From Prochloraceae cyanobacterium (GTDB lineage: Bacteria; Cyanobacteriota; Cyanobacteriia; Cyanobacteriales; JASJDA01): 36,453 bases of DNA. A program made the translations under genes and the position numbers. Location of the stretch: contig JASJDA010000026.1 in the NCBI GenBank assembly GCA_030065755.1, positions 1 through 36,453 of the forward strand. Reading direction: 5' to 3'. How positions within the stretch are numbered: the first letter of the stretch is position 1; every line of letters starts with the position of its first letter. Of the stretch, positions 22,713-29,300 are shown in pieces. The notes beneath the pieces were generated by a model. The model saw only the letters and a list, made by a program, of their open reading frames with translations, did no database searches and was not told the origin of the DNA.

Positions 22713-25079
22713 TTAACCAGCGGGAAGTCGGTTGCTTCTTTGAGTGTTTTGTTCTTCCTCCCACATCTGAGCAAAGTGTTCTTGTAGTAGTCTGTGTATG
22801 AACCTATATCCGCCTCCTACTCTCTGTAGTAAGAGGCGATCGGTGCAATAATTTAAAAATTTTTTATAATGGCATGGTGCATAATTATTTAACCACAGGA
22901 TTGTTCTAAGACTAAAATGTTGAATGATGATAAAACCTGTTCTATATAAACTACTTACCAAACCAGCACTAAAACCAATTACGATTGCATTAAAAATAGT
23001 TTCATTAAAAGCTATGTGGCTATAAATTCCAACTATTACGCTAATAAAGGTAAAAAAATATATTGTAGATTTCTTTGAATTTATTATTCCTTGATTGGGA
23101 AATTTAACTATATTTATTTCAGGATGTGTATATTTAATTGGTACGATTTCCTGCCAAAATATTATTGGTAAGAAAATACAAGGAAATAAAAATTCAAATA
23201 ATATTTGCTCCCAACTATAAGTACCTTTAGTGAAAAAAGAACAATTTAATAATAGATAAAACTCACAAGTTTTTACTAAAATTAATCGAGATATTAAATA
23301 GATTATCCCAAAAATAAAACCTGTTTGTAAAGCCAAAAAAATTGCTTCATTTGAAATTTTTAGTTTTGATATAGTTTGGATCCTTCGAGGTAATGGTTTA
23401 AAAAGCACTATGCTAAAAAAAAGACATACTATTAAAGGGGATAATATTTTTATGATTGCTTCGTGTGTGAAATTTTCAATTATCAACAAATATATAAATC
23501 CACTTGATATTATAAAAAATACAGCGGGAATAAAACCATGTATAAATTCATATATAGATTTAACTAAAAAAGATAAATATTTTCTTGAAAAAGAGCTAAG
23601 TTTTTTAGGAATTCTTTTATTTAATCTCTTTGCAATATTTCTGGTATTGCGTTTAAAATAAGTTGTTAATGTTAAAACACTTATAATGGCAGATAATAAG
23701 CTTAATACTGGTGTATATAACCACATTACCACAGTTGTGTTGACTTGCGTACAAAAATAAAGCCATAGAGATACACCTATTAAAAAACCTATAATTAATT
23801 TTATAAGTAAGTAATATCGATATCTTTCATTAGCAGGTAACCATATCGGCTGTATATTTTCTATAAAAAATTGTTCCTCATTGCGTTTTTTAAGTTGTTT
23901 TGCTAACCATATTAACCAATGAATTACATCTTCATTTTGTGAGTATGCTATTCCTTTTCCTCGGTATGGTCGCTCAAACATTGTTGTTATATACGTCTTA
24001 AACAAATAATTAAGTTTTTCTTTTTCTGATTGAAGATTTTTTAATTTGGAAAAAGATATTTCGTCCCCCGTGCGAATAATTATATTTATAAACAATGGAA
24101 TTTTAACTAAGTCTATTATTTTTTTATCTTTTTCGATCTTTTTCCAAATTTTTGTTTGTTCTACTCGTTCAAGATAATCTTGAATTTTCTCTGGTGTAAG
24201 AGATTGTAAAATAACTGCTCCATTTAATTGGAGTTTTGTTATTTCATTCTGAGAATTACCTGAATTGCTTAAGACTTTATATTCTTCAGTTCGACTACAA
24301 ACTATTAACGGGGTCGAAGGATTGAAATTATTTATAAACTCATTAATTTTTTTAATACATAAAATTTGTCTGTCAGAAGCTAATTCATCTAAAGCATCTA
24401 AGAGAGGAATAATCTTACCTTCAGTAACCAATTTTTGGGCGATATCTTTACGAATACGATATGGTGTTTTTGTTAAGCTATTAATCATCCAATGTTGAAT
24501 ACTTTCTCGATCATTTTTCCAAGAAGGTAAATTGAATAATATGGGTATAGCTTCTTCACAGTCTTTATCAGCGCGAGCAATTAACTCTTTAGCTAATTGT
24601 AACAGCGTTGTGGTTTTCCCCGAACCAGGTGCGCCTAGAATTAGCAACTTGCCATTTATCTCCTCTCGGTCATAAACCTTAATAATATTTATCTTAGAGC
24701 GAAGTTGTTCTCGTGGCTTGATGCCAACTTTTACATCAATTGCCCAAAAAGGATTTACCTGACTTATATCTTCTTCTTTATCAAGTAAAATATACACTTG
24801 ATTATGCAATGATTGATTGAGGCGAGCAGCGACTTCATTCTTGACTTGATCTAACATTAATTGTTCAGTCTTCGATCGCGTCGTCCTTATTCCCGAAACA
24901 GGTTCCTGCCTGAAAAGATTAAATATCAAATTCCATCGGCCCTGGATGACATTTGCATCACGACCAGCACCAACAGCTTGCGCCTGACCTTCATTAGTGC
25001 CAATATCCTGACGGATATTTTGACTGCTAGAAGGTTGTTGAGAGTTACTTTCTTCAGAATCAGGTGGAAAATTGCTCAT
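22713..25079 (-). CDS. NACHT NTPase with N-terminal signalling motif and multi-pass membrane C-terminus
   Basis: Residues 1-50 are disordered and hold motif A (DIGTNEGQAQAVGAGRDANV, 25-44). The NACHT domain has Walker A LGAPGSGKTT at 148-157, a NACHT-type strand AIPILFNLPSW and Walker B IIPLLDALDEL at 223-233, then VCSRTEEY as sensor. From about 420 to 730 there are some ten hydrophobic helices (such as LIIGFLIGVSLWLYF and FIPAVFFIISSGFIYLLII). The end, YRFIHRLLQEHFAQMW, is the helix often closing bacterial NACHT modules. Bacterial NACHT proteins are STAND NTPases that oligomerise on sensing infection. Here the membrane part is the likely effector, possibly a pore. Motif A is shared with the DUF4062 protein just upstream, 14 bases away. 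Confidence 0.85.
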   Translation of the reverse strand: MSNFPPDSEESNSQQPSSSQNIRQDIGTNEGQAQAVGAGRDANVIQGRWNLIFNLFRQEPVSGIRTTRSKTEQLMLDQVKNEVAARLNQSLHNQVYILLDKEEDISQVNPFWAIDVKVGIKPREQLRSKINIIKVYDREEINGKLLILGAPGSGKTTTLLQLAKELIARADKDCEEAIPILFNLPSWKNDRESIQHWMINSLTKTPYRIRKDIAQKLVTEGKIIPLLDALDELASDRQILCIKKINEFINNFNPSTPLIVCSRTEEYKVLSNSGNSQNEITKLQLNGAVILQSLTPEKIQDYLERVEQTKIWKKIEKDKKIIDLVKIPLFINIIIRTGDEISFSKLKNLQSEKEKLNYLFKTYITTMFERPYRGKGIAYSQNEDVIHWLIWLAKQLKKRNEEQFFIENIQPIWLPANERYRYYLLIKLIIGFLIGVSLWLYFCTQVNTTVVMWLYTPVLSLLSAIISVLTLTTYFKRNTRNIAKRLNKRIPKKLSSFSRKYLSFLVKSIYEFIHGFIPAVFFIISSGFIYLLIIENFTHEAIIKILSPLIVCLFFSIVLFKPLPRRIQTISKLKISNEAIFLALQTGFIFGIIYLISRLILVKTCEFYLLLNCSFFTKGTYSWEQILFEFLFPCIFLPIIFWQEIVPIKYTHPEINIVKFPNQGIINSKKSTIYFFTFISVIVGIYSHIAFNETIFNAIVIGFSAGLVSSLYRTGFIIIQHFSLRTILWLNNYAPCHYKKFLNYCTDRLLLQRVGGGYRFIHRLLQEHFAQMWEEEQNTQRSNRLPAG

Positions 25080-25093
25080 GGGAATGGTTCACC

Positions 25094-26260
25094 TCATCCA
25101 AAGAAATGATTAGCAGCCACTCCTAACCAACCTGTTAACTTTAAAACAAGAGGTTTTAGTTTTTCAACCAACTTAAGAGCTGCACCTGTTGTTGTATCTA
25201 GCTTTTTGATAACAGAAGTAGCCCGTTCTAAATGTCGCACGACGATCGCCTTATCTGCTTTTTCCTCCGATGCTTCCTCTGATGCTTTATCCGCATACTT
25301 GACCGCTTGGGTGGTTACTTCTTTTGGAAGTTCGGCATTCTCGATCGACTGCTTTATTTGAGCCAGTATTTCTATAATCTGTTCTTGGGTGAGTTCTTCT
25401 GCTTCACCTTGGCTCATTTGTTGGGTAGCATTAACGTCTCCTCCTGCTGCGATCGCCTGTGCTTGTCCTGTATTAGTGCCGATATTTTGGGTGACGCTCT
25501 GCTGATTTTCTGTTTTATTCCCTTGAACGTAATCTCCCTCTATTTTTTCGTTGTAATTGCCGTTTCCCATATTGACAATCCTCTCCCCTCGGTATGTCTG
25601 TTGGCTACGATCGCTGACGATTCGATTTCCTTCCACTCGTTCCCCTGAGATGACAATGTTATCCTTGCCCTCTGGAGCAAAACCGTAAACTTTAGTTCCA
25701 AGGTTATATTTTGACGAACCTTGCTCTCTCGACTCCAACTCTTTACCCGCTTGCCCTAAAGATTCTTCGACTTGATTGTTTCGTACCCATTGGTGGATAG
25801 CTGCTCCAGCTAGATTGGCTAACTCATCAGGAGTCTTGAAAAAACTGACTAACTTCGTCTTCCCTAGTTCTTGCCTGAACTCCTCAATCCGCCTACCTCT
25901 GTCTCCTTTTCCCGTTACTACATCCATTTGCCTCCTCGACCACGGCGCATCCTCATGCAGTAGAAAAATAAAACAGGGTTTCCCTAATTGTTGAGCCTGC
26001 CGATACTCCAACTCAGTAATTGACTTCTGTTGCGGATTTTCTTCATCTGGAATGTAACCGTAGCGCCAAGCGAATATGCCTACATAAAGGTCAGATTTGG
26101 CTACATCAGCCAGGCACTTATTCAGAGGAGGATGCTGACCCGTAGCTACATAATCTTCCATCGCCACCGCATCGTGTTGCATTCGCCGTAGCGTCTGATA
26201 AACCTTTTCTCGATACTCTTTAAGGTCGCTGTAGGTTGAAGAGATATAAATCTTAGCCAT
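25094..26260 (-). CDS. DUF4062 protein with signalling motifs A and B and helical C-terminal domain
   Basis: Residues 1-160 form a DUF4062 domain: KIYISSTYSDLKEYREKVYQ at 3-22, DVAKSDLYVGIFAWRYGYIP at 52-71, SITELEYRQA and KPCFIFLL. It is a TIR/deoxyribosyltransferase-like fold found at the front of bacterial and animal STAND proteins. After a linker come motif B (MGNGNYNEKIEGDYVQ, 231-246) and motif A (IGTNTGQAQAIAAGGDVN, 260-277). A helical domain follows (290-388) with LTQEQIIEILAQIKQSIENA and a hydrophobic end (LKPLVLKLTGWLGVAANHFF). The end resembles the restored C-terminus of the pentapeptide gene at 29.1 kb. The gene precedes the NACHT gene by 14 bases, in one operon. It may be the adaptor linking NACHT (motif A) to the other motif-B proteins. 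Confidence 0.8.
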   Translation of the reverse strand: MAKIYISSTYSDLKEYREKVYQTLRRMQHDAVAMEDYVATGQHPPLNKCLADVAKSDLYVGIFAWRYGYIPDEENPQQKSITELEYRQAQQLGKPCFIFLLHEDAPWSRRQMDVVTGKGDRGRRIEEFRQELGKTKLVSFFKTPDELANLAGAAIHQWVRNNQVEESLGQAGKELESREQGSSKYNLGTKVYGFAPEGKDNIVISGERVEGNRIVSDRSQQTYRGERIVNMGNGNYNEKIEGDYVQGNKTENQQSVTQNIGTNTGQAQAIAAGGDVNATQQMSQGEAEELTQEQIIEILAQIKQSIENAELPKEVTTQAVKYADKASEEASEEKADKAIVVRHLERATSVIKKLDTTTGAALKLVEKLKPLVLKLTGWLGVAANHFFG

Positions 26261-26374
26261 GCGCTTTAGATGTTAATTGCTCAGAGTACTAATTTGAAAG
26301 ATCCGATTTTCGATCGTACTTTTTCCGCAAAAGTTCGCATACTAACCAACAATACCCTGTGGTTGACTCGCTGT

Positions 26375-26959
26375 TTACTCAGCTTCCTGCCAGCCTTCAA
26401 CAGTTGCTGTCAAAATATTGACTAGAGGATGGTCAATTGCCTCTTTGAATGCTTCAGTTCCTCCTGCTTTGAGCGCATTGATTACCCTTGCTTTCAGTGT
26501 TGGGTTCTTTTCAATTCGATCGACTACCTCACCTACTACCGTCATTTTTTCTTTGGAAGTTGAAGTAGGATAGGTTTGAGATAGCTGCTCTAATAATTGT
26601 TGAATTTCTGCGGCTGTTTCTGCTAAAGTTTTTGATTGGGCTTCATTAATAGTTCCTGCTATTGTCTTAGCTTTGATTTCTCCTTTATTAACGCCAACTC
26701 CAAACGAACCTTGTTGTTGGATATAATCACCTTTGATATTTTCGTTATAATTACCATCACCCATGTTAATTGTACGGCTGTCAGTTTTGCCATAGTGATT
26801 ATGAATTACAGGCTCTTTAGTCATAGTTGGTTTCTGGTTTTTATTGTTATCAATTGTGTCTTGAAAACCTGGTATTATCTCCTTCAGTATTTTTTGTGTG
26901 TTGGAAGTAGGTATGCCATGTGCTGCCAACAAGATGTCGAATGGATTTAGATTCTTCAT
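26375..26959 (-). CDS. Small motif protein (motifs B and C) with cyanobacterial helical C-terminal domain
   Basis: The 194-residue protein has a short helical start (NPFDILLAAHGIPTSNTQKI). Motif B (MGDGNYNENIKGDYIQ, 66-81) and motif C (GVGVNKGEIKAKTIAGTI, 87-104) follow. The helical C-terminal domain contains EIQQLLEQLSQTYPTSTS, then RIEKNPTLKARVINALKAGG and EAIDHPLVNILTATVEGWQ. I recall this end from the C-termini of many cyanobacterial pentapeptide-repeat and NTPase proteins, where it appears to be an effector-associated module. It has no catalytic or membrane segment, so it looks like a free adaptor joining motif-B and motif-C partners. It is divergent from the motif-B membrane protein at 27213. 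Confidence 0.7.
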   Translation of the reverse strand: MKNLNPFDILLAAHGIPTSNTQKILKEIIPGFQDTIDNNKNQKPTMTKEPVIHNHYGKTDSRTINMGDGNYNENIKGDYIQQQGSFGVGVNKGEIKAKTIAGTINEAQSKTLAETAAEIQQLLEQLSQTYPTSTSKEKMTVVGEVVDRIEKNPTLKARVINALKAGGTEAFKEAIDHPLVNILTATVEGWQEAE

Positions 26960-27212
26960 ATCGGACGATAGGGAATTTGAAGGTTCTAAAATTATCTTAG
27001 CGTTCCTTTCGGGACCTTAGTTGCTTGTCTTTGTCGATCGTTTTTGATTTAAGATTTTCTTCAAATATGGACTTTCGGATACCTACCTATTGCATTCAAG
27101 ATAACCGAATAAACCCTATAAAGGATTTTGAGCTTAAATATTATAAAGACCGATCGAGGTTTATTTTCCATCTCAATCCAAACCTCTTAACTCTTCATAA
27201 GGAGATGCAAAT

Positions 27213-27581
27213 ATGAGTGGCGATCGCAACATCAAGATGGGTAGCGGAAACTATAACGAAAAGATCGAAGGAGATTATATACAAGGAAACTCTAACAACA
27301 ATATCGATCGAAGCCGCACAGTCAATATTGGTGATATAAATGGAGACTTTAGCCCAAATGCTTCACCAATTTTGTCAGATAACGCTCAAATTGAGAATAA
27401 AGTTACTCAAGCAGCAAAAAAACAAAAGCCTGACAAGAAAAAACCGAATAAAGGTATAATAATTAGCATAATAGCCATAATAATCACAGCGTGTATTAGT
27501 GGATTATTTAATCCTGAAATTAGACAATTTTTAAACCTAGACTCGCCATCTCAAACTCAAGAAGTACAAAAAGATAAATAA
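27213..27581 (+). CDS. Motif-B single-pass membrane protein
   Basis: A 122-residue protein: motif B at the very N-terminus (MGSGNYNEKIEGDYIQ, 9-24), followed by Asn-rich sequence and VNIGDINGDFSPNASPI, which echoes the same beta-repeat style. A basic linker (KKQKPDKKKPNK, 69-80), one membrane helix (81-99, IIISIIAIIITACISGLF) and a short tail close it. AAGGAGA ends eight bases before the ATG. The cytoplasmic motif on a membrane anchor suggests a receptor or docking site for the DUF4062 and small motif proteins. It is the only plus-strand gene in the cluster. Confidence 0.7.
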   Translation: MSGDRNIKMGSGNYNEKIEGDYIQGNSNNNIDRSRTVNIGDINGDFSPNASPILSDNAQIENKVTQAAKKQKPDKKKPNKGIIISIIAIIITACISGLFNPEIRQFLNLDSPSQTQEVQKDK

Positions 27582-27651
27582 CCAAAAGATTATCTTTACT
27601 TGAAAGGAAGTAGAATCTAAGATCGCTACAAAAGCGCGTCGGGTTTTTATT

Positions 27652-27687
27652 GATCGCTGCGATTGATAAATCTTCGTCCTGATATTT
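27652..27687 (-). pseudogene. Relic of the pentapeptide-associated domain
   Basis: Twelve minus-strand codons read KYQDEDLSIAAI. The pentapeptide protein at 29.3-31.7 kb has KYQDDNLSIAAI at 29692-29727, and the DNA matches at 30 of 36 positions. No frame continues the similarity on either side. The 318 bases from 27582 to 27899 hold nothing else I can support. Confidence 0.5.
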
Positions 27688-27899
27688 GAGATTTTACCGA
27701 ACTTAACTTGTAAAACTGTTAGAAATTATTACCCAAAGCTTTATTTGGCATAGGTTTAAGCACTAAGCGCGTATGGGCGAGCGGACATTATAGGATTGTT
27801 ATCGACAGCTACAACTCTTATACAACAGTGTTTTATAGCTCTAGTAGCCACAAGTTAAGTTAGGTAGAAACATAATTTTTTAATATCTGCTTTTAGAGG

Positions 27900-28955
27900 T
27901 TAGAGAGATGATGGTAGTTGGTTCTTAACTCCTGTTATTTCGTTAGCAATAACCGTTTCATTATTAACAGCTATTCCAGTAGGAGCATTTATATTGTAAG
28001 TATTGTTATAGGTATGGTCATCGTTGTAGTAGTTGTCCAACTTATACCGATTAATTATACCTACGTCTAATTTATTATTGATATCGATATTATTCCCAGT
28101 AACTAATTCTTGTATAATCACTGAATTGTAATTAATATTATTTAATTCAATTAAAGCTATTTTAAGCTTACCATTTTTATCATCAATCTTCTTATCTATG
28201 CTGTACAATAATTCAGTTGCTTGTTTTGATTGCTCAAAAAGCTTTATTATCGGCTCTTTTAATAAATTAAAAATATCATCTGAAACATTAAGCTTCCTAA
28301 AATCATTAATAGTTATTACAAGATTACGTAAATTATTAGAACTTTTCATCAGAGGAATAATAAAAACATCTAACTCCTGATTCAATAAACTCAGATCGAT
28401 ATTAGATTGATTATTTAATTCAGCTAGTTTTTCTTTAAATATATAGAATTCAACAAGATATAATTTATTGTTAATTTCCATAAATTGTTGATTCATAAAC
28501 CCTAAAGCTTGGTGATTGAAAATTTCTTGAGTTTTTTCATTAATAATCCCTGTAAATCTATCGATAACTTCATTAGTTTTGGTTTCAATAATAATTTCAA
28601 TTTCTTGCTTAATAGTGTCTGTAATTTGTTGGGTAATTTCTTTGTTATTTATTTCAATAATTTCATCAATTTTTTGATTAAGAACAGGCTCTATTTTCCC
28701 AATGATTATATTAGTTTTATTTTCAATAACTGGTTTAAGTTCGTCGATAGCATATTTTGACTGTTCTTTAATAACTGGTTTAAGTTCGTCGATAGCGTAT
28801 CTTGATTGTTCTTCAATGACTGGTTTAAGTCCATCGATAGCATATTTTGACTGTTCTTTAATAACTGATTTAAGTCCATCGATTATTTCACGTATTTCAC
28901 GGAATTTTTGATTAATAAAATCTTGCATAAAATTTTCTAATTGGTGAGGCCACAT
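27900..28955 (-). CDS. Coiled-coil protein with 15-residue repeats and motif-C tail
   Basis: The N-terminal third carries four near-identical 15-residue units (IDGLKPVIEEQSRYA type, about residues 23-83). A long Glu/Ile-rich helix follows (EIIETKTNEVIDRFTGIINE), so a long rod is likely. The middle part (170-280) is helical. The C-terminus is Asn/Tyr-rich (NDDHTYNNTYNINAP) and ends with a degenerate motif C (GIAVNNETVIANEITGVK, then NQLPSSL). In the pentapeptide protein the same motif is followed by PSSSNPENPGIKELLEQLKN; here the protein stops right after PSSL, so a C-terminal domain seems to have been lost. It probably acts as a scaffold or sensor rod in the motif network. Confidence 0.65.
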   Translation of the reverse strand: MWPHQLENFMQDFINQKFREIREIIDGLKSVIKEQSKYAIDGLKPVIEEQSRYAIDELKPVIKEQSKYAIDELKPVIENKTNIIIGKIEPVLNQKIDEIIEINNKEITQQITDTIKQEIEIIIETKTNEVIDRFTGIINEKTQEIFNHQALGFMNQQFMEINNKLYLVEFYIFKEKLAELNNQSNIDLSLLNQELDVFIIPLMKSSNNLRNLVITINDFRKLNVSDDIFNLLKEPIIKLFEQSKQATELLYSIDKKIDDKNGKLKIALIELNNINYNSVIIQELVTGNNIDINNKLDVGIINRYKLDNYYNDDHTYNNTYNINAPTGIAVNNETVIANEITGVKNQLPSSL

Positions 28956-29062
28956 AAATATATTCGTATTTTGTTACATTAAAACTTAAAATATATGGAG
29001 CTTCAATTTAACCGACCCTAGCATTATCAACAGAATATTTTTATTTGCTTGTATTGGTTTGA

Positions 29063-29268
29063 CTAAAGTCCGAAGGAACTGGCGATCGCAGGTAAAAGGT
29101 CTTTGCATATTGTCAGCAGGGCTGCGGTTGGTTGTAAAACAGCAACTATTCCTTTAAGCATTGTAACACTCCGTTTAGCCTGCTTTTTCATCCCTTCATC
29201 ACAGCAATTTTTTCCAGCTTCTGCTAATATTTTTACTTGTTCCAATGCTTTAACTTTATATTTATCGT
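29063..29268 (-). pseudogene. Detached C-terminal domain of the pentapeptide gene
   Basis: The frame reads DKYKVKALEQVKILAEAGKN, then CCDEGMKKQAKRSVTMLKGI and LQPTAALLTICKDLLPAIAS to the stop. It continues the upstream protein exactly if one copy of a 20-bp tandem duplication (29261-29300) is removed. The domain resembles the helical end of the DUF4062 protein at 25.1 kb (helix, basic helix, then LxxLxPLL-like hydrophobic end). Confidence 0.75.
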
Positions 29269-29300
29269 CTAACTCTTCTCTTTATCGCCTAACTCTTCTG
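29261..29300. repeat. 20-bp tandem duplication causing a frameshift
   Basis: TTTATCGTCTAACTCTTCTC (29261-29280) is followed at once by TTTATCGCCTAACTCTTCTG (29281-29300), 18 of 20 identical. Twenty bases is not a multiple of three. On the minus strand the frame runs SEELGDKEKS to a stop; with one copy it runs SEELGDKYKVKALEQVKI and on. Confidence 0.85.

Noticed and set aside
27025..27216. Plus-strand 63-codon frame before the motif-B gene
   Set aside because: It covers the presumed promoter and ribosome-binding site of the next gene and overlaps its start; no protein-like pattern.
28702..28911. Plus-strand repeated frame (GLSSSIAYFDC type)
   Set aside because: Antisense of the 15-residue repeat units in the coiled-coil gene.
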